Below are positions 9,791-20,852 of a stretch of 64,000 bases of DNA, piece by piece. Every line of letters starts with the position of its first letter. Position 1 is the first letter of the stretch. Location: contig CAKZKU010000272.1 of NCBI GenBank assembly GCA_937124545.1, positions 29,700 to 93,699 of the forward strand, read 5' to 3'. The notes beneath the pieces are model-generated. The model was not told the DNA's origin. It saw only the letters and a list, made by a program, of their open reading frames with translations, and searched no databases. This stretch comes from an uncultured Microbacteriaceae bacterium (GTDB lineage Bacteria > Actinomycetota > Actinomycetes > Actinomycetales > Microbacteriaceae). Position numbers and translations under genes: made by a program.

Positions 9791-10816
9791 ATGCCTGTTG
9801 CTTCCCCCGACCAGTACGCCACGATGCTCGATCGGGCAAAAAGCGACGGGTTTGCCTACCCCGCCTTCAACGTGTCGTCCTCTTCGACCATCAACGCGGT
9901 GCTTCAGGGTCTGACCGAAGCAGGTTCTGACGGCATCATTCAGGTTTCCACCGGGGGTGCTGACTTCTTTGCCGGACAAAGTGTGTCGGCCCGCGCCTCT
10001 GGTGCGCTTGCTTTTGCCGCGTTCGCCAAGGAAGCCGCCAAAAACTACCCCATCACGGTCGCACTGCACACCGACCACTGCCCCAAAGATGCTCTGGATG
10101 GTTTTGTGATGCCGTTGATTGCGGCCAGTGAGGAATCCGTCAAGAACGGCGGCGAGCCCATCTTCCAGTCCCACATGTGGGATGGCTCCGCCGTTCCACT
10201 GACGGAGAACCTGGAGATCGCCGCTGAGCTCCTGCCGCGGATGAAAAACATTGGGTCGATTCTTGAAGTGGAAATCGGTGTTGTGGGCGGCGAAGAAGAC
10301 GGCGTCAGCCACGAAATCAACGACAGCTTGTACACGACCCTCGATGACGCGATCGCAACCGTCGAGGCACTCGGTTTGGGGGAACAGGGCCGCTACATGG
10401 CGGCACTCACGTTTGGCAACGTCCACGGTTTCTACAAACCCGGCAACGTCTCTCTGAAGCCCGAACTACTGGCAGAAATCCAGCAGGGACTGGCGCAGAA
10501 GTATCAGACCGGCGCCAAGCCCATGGACCTCGTGTTCCACGGTGGATCCGGCAGCTCCGAAGCAGAAATTGCCGAAGCAGTGCGTAATGGTGTCATCAAG
10601 ATGAACATTGATACCGATACCCAGTACGCGTACACCCGGGGCGTCGCAGGGCACATGTTCAGCAACTACGACGGTGTGCTGCGCATCGATGGCGAAGTGG
10701 GTAACAAAAAGGTTTATGACCCGCGCGCGTGGGGCAAAGTGGCGGAGTCCTCAATGGCCGCCCGCGTCGTCGAAGCGGCCCAGCAGCTAGGGTCCGCCGG
10801 GCACTCGAAGAGCTAG
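9791..10816 (+). CDS. fbaA: Class II fructose-bisphosphate aldolase
   Basis: [40 protein letters not shown] motifs. Confidence 0.96.
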   Translation: MPVASPDQYATMLDRAKSDGFAYPAFNVSSSSTINAVLQGLTEAGSDGIIQVSTGGADFFAGQSVSARASGALAFAAFAKEAAKNYPITVALHTDHCPKDALDGFVMPLIAASEESVKNGGEPIFQSHMWDGSAVPLTENLEIAAELLPRMKNIGSILEVEIGVVGGEEDGVSHEINDSLYTTLDDAIATVEALGLGEQGRYMAALTFGNVHGFYKPGNVSLKPELLAEIQQGLAQKYQTGAKPMDLVFHGGSGSSEAEIAEAVRNGVIKMNIDTDTQYAYTRGVAGHMFSNYDGVLRIDGEVGNKKVYDPRAWGKVAESSMAARVVEAAQQLGSAGHSKS

Positions 10817-11883
10817 CGGCGGTTGCGGCCACCAATCGTGGCCGCATCAATCTCGCCACTCGCGTCACGACGGAGTTCTTTCGGCAGGGAGAACTGAAGG
10901 TCTTCCTCTGCCGTGCGCACCTCGGACACCTCAGTGAAACCTGCCTCGGCAAGATCCGCCAAGGTGTGGTCCACCAGCACCTCGGGAACAGAAGCCCCGG
11001 AGGTCACACCGATGGTCTCCACCCCCACCAACCATTCCTGCTCGATCTCGCTGGCGTAGTCCACTCGGTAGGCAGCGCGTGCACCATATTCGAGTGCTAC
11101 CTCAACAAGGCGAACACTGTTGGACGAGTTCGGCGAGCCGACGACAATGACCAGGTCGCACTCCGCGGCAATTTTCTTGATGGCTACCTGACGGTTTTGG
11201 GTCGCGTAACAAATGTCATCGCTGGGTGGATCTTTTAGGTGCGGGAACCGCTCGCGTAAGCGTCGCACCGTCTCCATGGTTTCATCCACACTCAGCGTGG
11301 TTTGGGACAGCCAAATCAGATTTTCTGTTTCCGGCGGCGTGATGCGCTCTGCTTCATCCGGGTCATTCACCAAAGTGGTGTGCTCCGGGGCGTGGCCCAT
11401 CGTGCCTTCCACTTCTTCGTGACCCTCGTGTCCGATCAACAGAATGTGGTAATCCTGGCCGGAAAAGCGCACTGCTTCGCGGTGGACTTTGGTCACCAGA
11501 GGACACGTGGCGTCGATGGCATTGAGTTCGCGATCTGCTGCCTGCTGGACCACCATCGGGGACACCCCGTGAGCGGAGAACACGATGTTGGACCCGGTGG
11601 GAACCTCGGCGACCTCATCAACGAAGATCACGCCGCGCGATTCCAATTCCCGCACCACGTGAATGTTGTGAACGATTTGCTTACGCACATAAATCGGCGC
11701 ACCGAAACGCTCGAGAGCTTTCTCCACGGCGATAACGGCCCGGTCCACCCCTGCGCAATAGCCACGAGGCGCGGCCAAAATGATGCGCTTGGAGCCCTTC
11801 GTGGGCTCTTCCTTCAGCGGGGCAAGCCGCGAAGGAATGAGCGGGGTTCCCAGAAGGGATTCGTTGCCGTTGCTGATAGTCAC
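10813..11883 (-). CDS. ispH: 4-hydroxy-3-methylbut-2-enyl diphosphate reductase
   Basis: [24 protein letters not shown]...FSAHGVSP...; the open frame extends to 11952, start uncertain (GTG 11883 or ATG 11943). Confidence 0.95.
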   Translation of the reverse strand: MTISNGNESLLGTPLIPSRLAPLKEEPTKGSKRIILAAPRGYCAGVDRAVIAVEKALERFGAPIYVRKQIVHNIHVVRELESRGVIFVDEVAEVPTGSNIVFSAHGVSPMVVQQAADRELNAIDATCPLVTKVHREAVRFSGQDYHILLIGHEGHEEVEGTMGHAPEHTTLVNDPDEAERITPPETENLIWLSQTTLSVDETMETVRRLRERFPHLKDPPSDDICYATQNRQVAIKKIAAECDLVIVVGSPNSSNSVRLVEVALEYGARAAYRVDYASEIEQEWLVGVETIGVTSGASVPEVLVDHTLADLAEAGFTEVSEVRTAEEDLQFSLPKELRRDASGEIDAATIGGRNRR

Positions 11884-11941
11884 GCGCTCCAGTGTAGGCG
11901 GGTCAGCCCGGAAACGCTCTGAGTGTTCTAGTTTAGAAATC

Positions 11942-13150
11942 ATGGCCACCAACGACTCCAGCCCTGAGGCACCGTGGCCGGTAGCGAAGCTCTCTGAGCT
12001 TCTCGGTGGCTATATCGAGCGCTTAGGTTCTGTGTGGGTCGAGGGGGAAATCACCCAGTGGGGTGAATCCGGTGGCAACGTCTACGGCAAGCTGCGCGAC
12101 AGTGACGCGGATGCCTCGGTCGCCTTCACCGTGTGGCGCAGGACCCGTAGCGAGATCCCCGAGGGAATCAGCCAAGGCGACCGTGTTGTCGCTCAGGTGC
12201 GCCCGTCGTGGTGGGTCAAGGGCGGCACACTCTCGATGAACGTGTTGGCGATGAAACACACGGGTTTGGGCGAGCTACTGGAGAAATTGGCTCAACTGAA
12301 AGAAACCTTGCAGAAGGAAGGTTTGTTTGCGCCCGAGCGCAAAAAACGCCTCCCCCTTCTCCCCCACACCATCGGTGTCGTCACCGGCAAAGACTCGGAT
12401 GCGGAAAAGGACGTCATCACCAACGCGACCCTGCGGTGGCCCGAAGTTTCCCTCCGTGTCGAACACGCTGCGGTCCAAGGCGAGCGTTGTGTAACAGAAG
12501 TGATCGCGGCGCTCACCACGCTGGAAGCCGACCCGAACGTGGAGGTGATCATCGTGGCGCGCGGGGGTGGGGACTTTCAAAACCTTCTGCCCTTTAGTGA
12601 CGAGCGTCTTGTGCGCTTTGCTGCGAGCCTCACCACGCCTCTGGTGAGCGCTATCGGTCACGAAGCGGACCGACCCCTCCTTGATGAAGTTGCCGACCTG
12701 CGGGCGTCCACCCCCACTGATGCCGCGAAGCGTGTCGTGCCAGACGTCGGAGAAGAACGCAGTCGACTGCGGGACGTGCGCGAGCGGCTTCGAACGAAGC
12801 TAGGCAGTGTCATCGAATACGAGACCGAACGGCTCGCCGCGTTTCGGTCGCGGCCCAGCCTGGCGGACCCCGAAACCCTGATTGATGGCCCGATGGAGGA
12901 CGTGTTGCTGCTCCTCGCGCGAGGCAGTGACTTGGCAGGCCGTGCCATCGAGCGGCGAGAGTCCGAGCTCACCCAACTCCACAGCTCACTTCGGGGTCTC
13001 TCCCCCCAGGGCACGCTCGATCGTGGATACGCCATCGCGCGCAATGCCCGTGGTCACGTGATTTCCCGCGTGGACGAGGTCAACGCGGGAGACGAGCTTT
13101 CGCTCATCGTCAGCGATGGCACGATTGCCACTCACGTTGATGACAACTAG
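11942..13150 (+). CDS. xseA: Exodeoxyribonuclease VII large subunit
   Basis: OB-fold N-terminus [32 protein letters not shown]-type [28 protein letters not shown]. Confidence 0.95.
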   Translation: MATNDSSPEAPWPVAKLSELLGGYIERLGSVWVEGEITQWGESGGNVYGKLRDSDADASVAFTVWRRTRSEIPEGISQGDRVVAQVRPSWWVKGGTLSMNVLAMKHTGLGELLEKLAQLKETLQKEGLFAPERKKRLPLLPHTIGVVTGKDSDAEKDVITNATLRWPEVSLRVEHAAVQGERCVTEVIAALTTLEADPNVEVIIVARGGGDFQNLLPFSDERLVRFAASLTTPLVSAIGHEADRPLLDEVADLRASTPTDAAKRVVPDVGEERSRLRDVRERLRTKLGSVIEYETERLAAFRSRPSLADPETLIDGPMEDVLLLLARGSDLAGRAIERRESELTQLHSSLRGLSPQGTLDRGYAIARNARGHVISRVDEVNAGDELSLIVSDGTIATHVDDN

Positions 13151-13170
13151 CCCCTCGGTAGACTGAGGCC

Positions 13171-13398
13171 GTGAGCGAAGCAAAGAAACCCGCACTGGCC
13201 GATATCGCCGAGCTCTCCTACGAGCAAGCCCGGGATGAACTCGTGGAGGTTGTGGGGAAACTGGAGCAGGGCGGCATCTCGCTCGAAGACTCCATTGGTT
13301 TGTGGGAGCGCGGTGAAGCTCTGGCAACCCGGTGCGAAGAATGGCTCACCGGAGCCCGTGAGCGTTTAGAAGCGGCAAAGAAAGCCCGCAGCGAATAG
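13171..13398 (+). CDS. xseB: Exodeoxyribonuclease VII small subunit
   Basis: [45 protein letters not shown]; follows xseA. Confidence 0.95.
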   Translation: MSEAKKPALADIAELSYEQARDELVEVVGKLEQGGISLEDSIGLWERGEALATRCEEWLTGARERLEAAKKARSE

Positions 13399-13400
13399 GT

Positions 13401-14042
13401 ATGGCGGACAAGGAACCCCGCGAGGTTGCCGGTTTAGGCCGACCTGAAACACCGCTCGAGAAAAACGACCGCGTGCAGAAAGCACGCCGCGAACGTCGCG
13501 CACGCCAAACCACACGAAACCTGGTGTGGTCTCTGCTGACCTCGCTGGGTGTGGTTGCCCTGCTCATTGTTGTGGTGGTTCGACCGGACACCAACCTGGT
13601 CGAGGACATCGACTGGCGTGTAGTGGCCCAAGAAAGCGCGGGGTCGCTGCCGGGCGAACCGCTGTACCCGAGGCTGTATGACCTGTGGAGCTCCAACCGC
13701 GCAGAAATTGTCAACGAACCCGGCGCCGACATCGTGTGGTCGATTGGTTTGCTAGGCCCGGAAAACAGCTACGTGGCGTTCGATCAGGGTTTTGGTGCTG
13801 ATGCGACCTGGGTGGCCGGAAAGGTCGAACAGTCCCCCTCCTCGGGGTCTGTGGAGCTTGGGTACGGCACGAATACGCTGGAGTGGATCGAATACGACCG
13901 CAGCGCCGCAGACGAGGGTGCGAACAACGCTTATGTCTTGGTACTCGAGCAAGAGGAGTTCATCCTGGTGGTGGCGGGAACCAGTAAACGCGCCGTTGCA
14001 CAGATCACGGATGACATCACCTTCCAGCTGACCGCGCCCTAG
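13401..14042 (+). CDS. DUF4245 domain-containing membrane protein
   Basis: Single TM then IDWRVVAQESAGSLPGEPLYPRL..; actinobacterial DUF4245-like, between xseB and fumC. Confidence 0.75.
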   Translation: MADKEPREVAGLGRPETPLEKNDRVQKARRERRARQTTRNLVWSLLTSLGVVALLIVVVVRPDTNLVEDIDWRVVAQESAGSLPGEPLYPRLYDLWSSNRAEIVNEPGADIVWSIGLLGPENSYVAFDQGFGADATWVAGKVEQSPSSGSVELGYGTNTLEWIEYDRSAADEGANNAYVLVLEQEEFILVVAGTSKRAVAQITDDITFQLTAP

Positions 14043-14119
14043 CGCTCCCCGCCGGTTCAGAGGCACCTGCTGCAGAGTAAACTGCGGGGTGTCCCGCCCC
14101 ACCGAGCTTTCAAGGATGA

Positions 14120-15520
14120 GTGATGACCGACCAGGGTGAATTCCGTATCGAACACGACACCATGGGCGAGGTGAAGGTTCCCAAGGATGCCCTCTACCGG
14201 GCGCAGACCCAGCGGGCGGTGGAAAACTTCCCCATTTCGGGACGCGGGTTGGAATCCGCGCAGATCAGCGCGCTCGCTCAGATCAAACGAGCGGCGGCAC
14301 TGGTCAATAAAGAACTCGAAATTCTCGATGGCGCTATCGCCGATGCGATTGTTTCCGCTGCCAACGAAGTGATTGCCGGGCAGCACCACGACCACTTCCC
14401 GGTGGATACCTACCAAACCGGCTCGGGCACCTCCTCCAACATGAACATGAACGAAGTTCTCGCTACGTTGGCGAGCGCAACCGGCCCGGAGGTTCACCCC
14501 AACGACCACGTGAATGCCTCTCAGTCCTCGAACGACGTGTTCCCCACGTCGGTTCACGTGGCGGTCACCGAAGCGCTGTTGAACTCACTGATTCCTGCTC
14601 TGGATTACCTCGCCAGCGCCCTGGAAGAAAAAGCACAGAAGTGGACGACCGTCGTGAAGGCGGGGCGCACCCACCTGATGGATGCGACCCCGGTCACCCT
14701 GGGGCAAGAATTCGCCGGCTACGCGCGTCAAATTCGCCTGGGTATCGAGCGCGTCGAGTCGACCATCGCTCGCGTGGCCGAGGTTCCCCTCGGCGGAACA
14801 GCAACCGGCACCGGGATCAACACCCCCCTCGGCTTTTCCCAAAAAGTTATTGCCGAGCTTGCGTCTGCGACAGGGTTGCCCCTGACGGAAGCGCAGGACC
14901 ACTTCGAAGCGCAGGGAGCCCGCGATGGCCTGGTCGAAGCTTCGGGTGCACTTCGAGTTCTCGCGGTATCGCTGACCAAAATCTGCAACGACATCCGGTG
15001 GATGGGATCGGGGCCAAACGCGGGTCTGGCAGAGCTTCACATCCCCGACCTGCAGCCGGGCAGCTCGATCATGCCCGGGAAGGTGAACCCCGTCATCCCC
15101 GAGGCCGTGCTGATGGTGTGCGCAAGAGTTGTCGGTAATGACCACACGATCGCGTGGGCGGGCTCGAGCGGAAACTTCGAGCTCAACGTGGCGATTCCGG
15201 TCATGGGAACGTCACTGCTGGAATCTATTCGTCTGCTGACAAACGCCTCGCGAGTGCTGGCCGATAAGACCGTGTCGGGTTTGGAGGCTCGTGAGGAGAG
15301 GGCGAGAGCCCTTGCCGAGTCCTCACCGGCGATTGTGACCCCACTTAACCGAGTGATTGGCTACGAGGCCGCGGCAAAAGTAGCTAAGCACGCAGTGGAG
15401 CACCAAAAAACGGTGCGAGAAGCCGTGATCGAGTTGGGCTTTGTGGAACGCGGCGAGGTCACCCTGGAGGAGCTCGATACAGCACTTGATGTGTTGCGGA
15501 TGACCGCACCGGGTCTCTAA
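14120..15520 (+). CDS. fumC: Class II fumarate hydratase
   Basis: [50 protein letters not shown] signature. Confidence 0.97.
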   Translation: MMTDQGEFRIEHDTMGEVKVPKDALYRAQTQRAVENFPISGRGLESAQISALAQIKRAAALVNKELEILDGAIADAIVSAANEVIAGQHHDHFPVDTYQTGSGTSSNMNMNEVLATLASATGPEVHPNDHVNASQSSNDVFPTSVHVAVTEALLNSLIPALDYLASALEEKAQKWTTVVKAGRTHLMDATPVTLGQEFAGYARQIRLGIERVESTIARVAEVPLGGTATGTGINTPLGFSQKVIAELASATGLPLTEAQDHFEAQGARDGLVEASGALRVLAVSLTKICNDIRWMGSGPNAGLAELHIPDLQPGSSIMPGKVNPVIPEAVLMVCARVVGNDHTIAWAGSSGNFELNVAIPVMGTSLLESIRLLTNASRVLADKTVSGLEAREERARALAESSPAIVTPLNRVIGYEAAAKVAKHAVEHQKTVREAVIELGFVERGEVTLEELDTALDVLRMTAPGL

Positions 15521-15533
15521 GGAGCTCGCAGGC

Positions 15534-16205
15534 CTAACGCTCCGGCAAATCAATAACGCCGGTGGGATCGTTGTGACGCCAATTGGGTAGGGACCAATTG
15601 AAAGCAATCGACAACACCCGCATCAGCGATATCGCGAATGCAGAGCTCGCCACGGCCACCAGGGGCGAGGCGCCAAAAGCGCCAATCCCCCACACCAGTA
15701 ACCCGCCCCCAAAGGCGAGGACTGCGTAAAGCTGGAAGCTCGCGACCACCCAGGGCAGATCGTTAAGCATCACATCACGCAAGATTCCGCCGGTGATGGC
15801 GGTGGTGACCCCCATGAGCGCAGCAATCAACGGGCTGGACCCCAAATCCAAGGCGATCTGTGTCCCCGAGGCTGCGAATACCCCAAGCCCCAGCGCATCA
15901 GGCCACTGAATTGCCCTCGCGGTGGGTTCAAAGTGGCGTGAGCGCAAAACAATCGCCGATCCGACACCAATCGCGATCACGACCCAGAGCCAGTGTTCGT
16001 ATTCCACCCAGAAAAGCGGCGAACGATCAAGCAGCACATCGCGCAGTGTCCCGCCAGCCATTGCGGTGAGAAAAGCCACAAGCACAACTCCCACCACGTC
16101 GAGGCGTTTCCGAACGGCGGCAAGCGCACCGGAGAGCGCAAAAGCCACCACCCCAACACCTTCAAACACCAGCAGCAGCGACTGGAGCGCCGTTTCACCA
16201 ACCAT
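15534..16205 (-). CDS. Trimeric intracellular cation channel (TRIC/UPF0126) family protein
   Basis: ALSGALAAVRKRLDVVGVVLVAFLTAMAGGTLRDVLL ... GGILRDVMLNDLP duplicated GGxxRD motifs. Confidence 0.9.
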   Translation of the reverse strand: MVGETALQSLLLVFEGVGVVAFALSGALAAVRKRLDVVGVVLVAFLTAMAGGTLRDVLLDRSPLFWVEYEHWLWVVIAIGVGSAIVLRSRHFEPTARAIQWPDALGLGVFAASGTQIALDLGSSPLIAALMGVTTAITGGILRDVMLNDLPWVVASFQLYAVLAFGGGLLVWGIGAFGASPLVAVASSAFAISLMRVLSIAFNWSLPNWRHNDPTGVIDLPER

Positions 16206-16306
16206 GGGGGAAGTCTTTCACGTTCTCATCGGCAGGGCAGGGCAATAAAGCGTACGTCGGTACCGCAGCAGTCGATCGCCGTGGTGGCCTCCTATGCCGC
16301 TTCGTC

Positions 16307-16693
16307 TCAGACGGCCGGTACCGGGCCGTAGGTGTTCTCGGCGGCCTCGGATTGCTGCACTGTGAAGACCAGGAGAACAATCCCTCCAGCCAGCGGTACG
16401 AAGCCCAGCAGGACCCACCAACCGCTCTTGCCAGTGTCATGGAGTCGGCGCACCAAAACGGCCAGGGCCGGGACAATGGTCGCGAGTATCCACACCAGCC
16501 CGACGATTCCGCCACCGCCATTGGCGATGAAGCGCTCGATGTCACCGTTCATCAGAACGAAATCAATCACTGCGGCAGCAAGGTTCGTCACCACGAGGAA
16601 CAGTTGAATAAACCAATACTCGGATCTGCGGGCGCGCCCCTTGAAGGTGGCGTAGTGGGACCAAAATGACTTAACCGCTTGACCGAAACCCAT
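16307..16693 (-). CDS. DUF805 domain-containing membrane protein
   Basis: FKGRARRSEYWFIQLF...VRRLHDTGKSGWWVLL, DUF805 signature. Confidence 0.92.
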   Translation of the reverse strand: MGFGQAVKSFWSHYATFKGRARRSEYWFIQLFLVVTNLAAAVIDFVLMNGDIERFIANGGGGIVGLVWILATIVPALAVLVRRLHDTGKSGWWVLLGFVPLAGGIVLLVFTVQQSEAAENTYGPVPAV

Positions 16694-16773
16694 GACGACC
16701 TCTTTCTTTGCTTACTGGGCAACCTATCCCACCGCGGTGCGCGAAACCCGAGCGAAAGATCGTGGAGTGCTCG

Positions 16774-17559
16774 CTACATCCCGTAGCGACGCTGGCGCCT
16801 ACCAAAGTCACGCAGGGCACGAAGGAAATCAATTTCGCGCAGGTCGGGGCCAAGGGCCTCGACAAAATAGAACTCGCTGTGGGCGCTTTGCCACAACATG
16901 AAGTCGCTCAGTCGCTGCTCACCAGACGTGCGGATAACCAAGTCCGGGTCGGGTTGCCCCACGGTGTAAAGGTGTTTGGCAATCTCCGGGACACTAATCG
17001 CATCGGGGAGATCCTCCAGTGTGCCCCCGCGAGCCTGGTGCTCACGCACCATCCGGCTTACTGCGTCAGATATTTCGGCCCGGCCCCCGTAACCCACCGC
17101 AAGATTGATGTGCAGGCCTGAGTTCCGCGAGCTTCGCTCAGCGGCGCCGGCGAGAGTTTCCCGAAGATGCGAGGGCAAGCCGTCGGCTTGCCCCACGTGC
17201 TTGACCCGCCAGTTGGAGAAACGGGAAAGTTGATCGGCGAGGCTTTCAATAATGTCGGCAAGGTCGTTAAGCTCTGCGGTTGCCCGGGCGCTGAGATTGT
17301 CCGCCGAGAGGAGGTAGAGCGTGACCACCGAAATACCCTGGTCTTCACACCAGGTCAGGAACTCGTGAATCTTGTCCGCACCAGCCCGGTGCCCGTGGGC
17401 ACTCGATTGCAGAGCCCGCGCTTTGGCCCAGCGCCGGTTGCCATCCAAAATCATGGCCACGTGCTGCGGCTTTGCCAGGCCCTCAATTTCTCCGAGGATG
17501 CGCCTGCGGTACAGACGGTAGAGCAACCCCTCGCCCATCAACACTCTCAGCCATCGCAC
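16774..17559 (-). CDS. Isoprenyl transferase ((Z)-polyprenyl/farnesyl diphosphate synthase family)
   Basis: HVAMILDGNRRWAKARAL...GHRAGADK; DLVIRTSGEQRLSDFMLWQSAHSEFYF. Confidence 0.93.
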   Translation of the reverse strand: MRWLRVLMGEGLLYRLYRRRILGEIEGLAKPQHVAMILDGNRRWAKARALQSSAHGHRAGADKIHEFLTWCEDQGISVVTLYLLSADNLSARATAELNDLADIIESLADQLSRFSNWRVKHVGQADGLPSHLRETLAGAAERSSRNSGLHINLAVGYGGRAEISDAVSRMVREHQARGGTLEDLPDAISVPEIAKHLYTVGQPDPDLVIRTSGEQRLSDFMLWQSAHSEFYFVEALGPDLREIDFLRALRDFGRRQRRYGM

Positions 17560-17645
17560 AGAACTACGGTAGTCCTATCTCCGAGCGTTGGATGTTCTCT
17601 ACAACCCCAGGCCTGATTCACTGAGGAGAGCTCTAGAGTGAGGGC

Positions 17646-18359
17646 GTGAGCGACTCTGAGACACCTTCCGCGCCTGTGCACCTCCCGCTGGTCGAGGAGT
17701 CTGTCGCCTATGAGGCTGGAGAGATCAAACCGACCTGGCGCGGCTGGATTCACTTATCGACGTTGCCAATCGCGATCGCGGCAGGAATCGTGCTGATTGT
17801 TCTTGCCAACGGTGTACCCGCCACCGTATCGAGTGCCGTTTTCGTGACGAGCTCTATCCTCATGTTTGGCATTTCGGGTACCTATCACCGCTTCAACTGG
17901 TCCCCCAAGACCAAAAAGGTACTGAAGCGACTCGATCACGCCAATATTTTTCTCTTGATTGCTGGTACCTATACGCCCATTGCGGTGCTGGCGCTGCCGG
18001 CAGACAAATCCCAGACACTCCTGACTGCCATCGGGATCGGCACCATCATCGGCATTGCGATGCGGGTGTTGTGGGTCGGTGCACCCCGGTGGTCCTATGT
18101 CCCCATTTACCTCGGCCTGGGGTGGGCCGCGGTGATGTACTTGCCCGACCTGGTGGCCGCCAACCTGGCGATGATGGTGCTCGTCCTTGTGGGTGGCCTC
18201 GCCTACACCGTGGGAGGCGTCGTCTACGGGCTTAAGTGGCCCAACCCGTCAGCGAAGAACTTTGGCTTCCACGAAATCTTTCACGCACTAACCGTGATTG
18301 CGTTCCTGTGCCACTGGACCGCCGTCCTCCTGGTCGCCCTTAACCCACCTCTGGGTTAG
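17646..18359 (+). CDS. Hemolysin III family / PAQR-type membrane protein
   Basis: GTYHRFNW..., FLLIAGTYTPIAVL, FGFHEIFHALTVIAFLCHW. Confidence 0.93.
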   Translation: MSDSETPSAPVHLPLVEESVAYEAGEIKPTWRGWIHLSTLPIAIAAGIVLIVLANGVPATVSSAVFVTSSILMFGISGTYHRFNWSPKTKKVLKRLDHANIFLLIAGTYTPIAVLALPADKSQTLLTAIGIGTIIGIAMRVLWVGAPRWSYVPIYLGLGWAAVMYLPDLVAANLAMMVLVLVGGLAYTVGGVVYGLKWPNPSAKNFGFHEIFHALTVIAFLCHWTAVLLVALNPPLG

Positions 18360-18570
18360 TTTCCGCATCCAACTTGGCGTTTATTTCTTCGCGGTAGCGC
18401 ACCCGGCGAACACGGCGCACCATGTCGAGGATGAGCATCAACACAGCACCGGCGACGACAAACGTCACCACAAACCCAACGACACCCGGGGTGACCGAGT
18501 TGGGGTCCACCTCGATAGCAGGAATCAACGTGTCTTCTTCGAAGGGCAGCAGACGCAAGAGCTGGTGCAT
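18340..18570 (-). CDS. Small single-TM hypothetical protein
   Basis: MHQLLRLLPFEEDTLIPAIEVDPNSVTPGVVGFVVTFVVAGAVLMLILDMVRRVRRVRYREEINAKLDAETNPEVG; TM followed by basic stretch. Confidence 0.65.
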   Translation of the reverse strand: MHQLLRLLPFEEDTLIPAIEVDPNSVTPGVVGFVVTFVVAGAVLMLILDMVRRVRRVRYREEINAKLDAETNPEVG

Positions 18571-18638
18571 GACGCCTCTTTCTCCGCTTTCACAACGGCC
18601 ATCGAATATCCTGGCTTCAGCGTAGCGAGGGAAAACCG

Positions 18639-19046
18639 GTGATGTCTGACAACAGTGAACGTCTTGCTGCTCGCTACGGGGTAACACCCCAACGAGCAGC
18701 AAGAAATAAGGCCTGGGGCTGGATCGCTGCCGGCGGTTTTGCCGCGGTCTTGGGTGCCTGGCTGTGGTGGGGCGGCGTGCTGGAGACCCCCTCGCAACTC
18801 CAAGTGCGCGACATCGGCCACACGATCGTGTCAGAAACGCAGGTGGTGGTGAATTACGAAGTGACCACAGCGCCGGGCACCCCCATCGCGTGCGCGGTTC
18901 AAGCACTCAATGCTTCCTACGGAATTGTCGGCTGGTCGGTCGTGGATATCCCCGAGTCCACGCAGTGGACTCGTGTGTTTGACACCACGCTGCGCACCAG
19001 CGAACCCGCCGTAACCGGTTTGCTCTACGAGTGCTGGCTGACGTAA
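18639..19046 (+). CDS. DUF4307 domain-containing protein
   Basis: RLAARYGVTPQRAARNKAWGWIAAGGFAAVLGAWLWWG...; actinobacterial DUF4307, upstream of greA. Confidence 0.85.
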   Translation: MMSDNSERLAARYGVTPQRAARNKAWGWIAAGGFAAVLGAWLWWGGVLETPSQLQVRDIGHTIVSETQVVVNYEVTTAPGTPIACAVQALNASYGIVGWSVVDIPESTQWTRVFDTTLRTSEPAVTGLLYECWLT

Positions 19047-19060
19047 TCTCAGTACATCCC

Positions 19061-19081
19061 ACCGGCCACCTTGTGGCCGGT
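19061..19081 (+). terminator. Probable intrinsic terminator/attenuator hairpin between DUF4307 gene and greA
   Basis: ACCGGCCAC-CTT-GTGGCCGGT perfect 9-bp stem, 3-nt loop, followed by TCTTTAGTT. Confidence 0.65.
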
Positions 19082-19104
19082 TCTTTAGTTAGCAGGAGGC
19101 CCTC

Positions 19105-19599
19105 ATGGCAGAACCCGACACCTCACACCCGGTGTGGCTGACCCAGGAGGCGTACGACCGGCTCGCTCTCGAGCTTGAACAGCTCACCACCCGCGGTCGC
19201 AGCGAGATTGCCAAGCGCATCGAGGTCGCGCGCGAAGAGGGCGACCTGAAAGAGAACGGCGGGTACCACGCCGCTAAAGACGAGCAAGCGAAGATGGAAG
19301 ATCGGATTCGCACGTTGACCAGCATGCTCAAGCACGCGGTGGTCGGTGATGTTCCCGAGAGCAACGGCATCGTGGAATCGGGCACCGTCGTAAAAGCGCA
19401 CATTCACGGCGATGTGGAAAAGTTCCTCCTGGGCTCGCGCGAGCTCGCCGGTGACACGGATTTAGATGTCTACTCCGCCCAAAGCCCTCTGGGTGAAGCG
19501 ATCATGGGCCTGCGGGTCGGCGAATCCAGCACCTACACCGCCCCCAGCGGAGCAGAAATCGCGGTCGAGATTCTCGAAGTCGAGACGTTTATCCCCTAA
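19105..19599 (+). CDS. greA: Transcription elongation factor GreA
   Basis: WLTQEAYDRLALELEQLTTRGRSEIAKRIEVAREEGDLKENGGYHAAKDEQ. Confidence 0.97.
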   Translation: MAEPDTSHPVWLTQEAYDRLALELEQLTTRGRSEIAKRIEVAREEGDLKENGGYHAAKDEQAKMEDRIRTLTSMLKHAVVGDVPESNGIVESGTVVKAHIHGDVEKFLLGSRELAGDTDLDVYSAQSPLGEAIMGLRVGESSTYTAPSGAEIAVEILEVETFIP

Positions 19600-20852
19600 G
19601 AAACAACGCGGGGTTCGTAGCCTTCTGCGCGCAGTGCCGACAAGACCTCTTCGGCGTGCTCGGGTCCTCGTGTTTCCACGTGCAGTTCGAGTTCGACCTG
19701 CGAAATCTGAAGCCCCGTGCCGTGGCGAGTGTGAATCACTTCCACCACATTGGCGTTTTGCGCAGAAACAATCTCGGAAGTACGCGCCAACTGGCCGGGT
19801 CGGTCAGGCAGCGGAATCCGCATCTTCATGTAGCGACCGGCCCCTGCCATACCGCGCGAAATCACGCGCTCCATGATCATGGGGTCGATATTTCCGCCAC
19901 TAAGGACGACCACGGTGGGGCCTGTCGCCGTGATTTTTCCTTCAAGAATTGCCGCCACGCCCACAGCCCCCGAGGGCTCGACGACGAGTTTGGCCCGCTC
20001 AAGTAACACGAGCATGGCGCGAGCAGTCTCGTCATCGCTGACCGTCACGACCTCATCGACGGCGTCCTTGATGATCTCGAAGTTCAGGGCGCCGGGTTTT
20101 TGAACGGCAATACCGTCGTTGATGGTGGCGCGCACCTCGACGGAAACGGGTTGCCCGGCTTCGAGGGAGGGCAGATACGGCGCAGCGTTTTCTGCCTGCA
20201 CACCAATAACTTTGATGGTGCGACCTTCGGCCTGGGCACGCTGCTTCATGGCGCTGGCAACCCCAGCCATCAAGCCACCACCACCAATGGGCACAATGAC
20301 GGTGGCTACATCAGGTACCTGGTCCATGATTTCCAGGCCCACGGTTCCTTGCCCCGCAATGATGTCGGGGTGATCAAACGGAGGGATCCGAACGGCCCCG
20401 GTTTCTGCAGCAAACGCCTGAGCAGCTTTCAGCGGTTCGTTGATGCTCTCGCCGCCGAGTATGACCTCCGCGCCATAGGCCTGGGTGGCTTGTAGCTTGG
20501 GCAACGCCACCCCCACCGGCGTGAAGATGGTCGCTTTGATGCCCTGCTCCCTAGCGGCGAACGCCACACCCTGAGCGTGGTTTCCGGCACTTGCCGCCAC
20601 AACCCCGCGAGCTTTTTCTTCCTCACTGAGCTTTGAGATGCAGTAGTAGGCACCGCGAATTTTATAAGCACCGGTGCGCTGAAGATTTTCACACTTAAGG
20701 GATACGGGTTGTCCCAGAACCTGGGACAGGTATCGCGAGACCTCAACGGGAGTCTCCTGCGCTACTCCCTGCAGTGTTGCAGCCGCATCAGCAAAATCCT
20801 CGAGCGTGGGCCCGGGCAGTTGGGTGGCATCAAACGTGGCGGTCTCGCTCAT
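19596..20852 (-). CDS. ilvA: Threonine ammonia-lyase (threonine dehydratase) with C-terminal ACT domain
   Basis: CENLQRTGAYKIRGA PLP-lysine motif; VPIGGGGLMAGVA; C-terminal ACT. Confidence 0.93.
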   Translation of the reverse strand: MSETATFDATQLPGPTLEDFADAAATLQGVAQETPVEVSRYLSQVLGQPVSLKCENLQRTGAYKIRGAYYCISKLSEEEKARGVVAASAGNHAQGVAFAAREQGIKATIFTPVGVALPKLQATQAYGAEVILGGESINEPLKAAQAFAAETGAVRIPPFDHPDIIAGQGTVGLEIMDQVPDVATVIVPIGGGGLMAGVASAMKQRAQAEGRTIKVIGVQAENAAPYLPSLEAGQPVSVEVRATINDGIAVQKPGALNFEIIKDAVDEVVTVSDDETARAMLVLLERAKLVVEPSGAVGVAAILEGKITATGPTVVVLSGGNIDPMIMERVISRGMAGAGRYMKMRIPLPDRPGQLARTSEIVSAQNANVVEVIHTRHGTGLQISQVELELHVETRGPEHAEEVLSALRAEGYEPRVVS

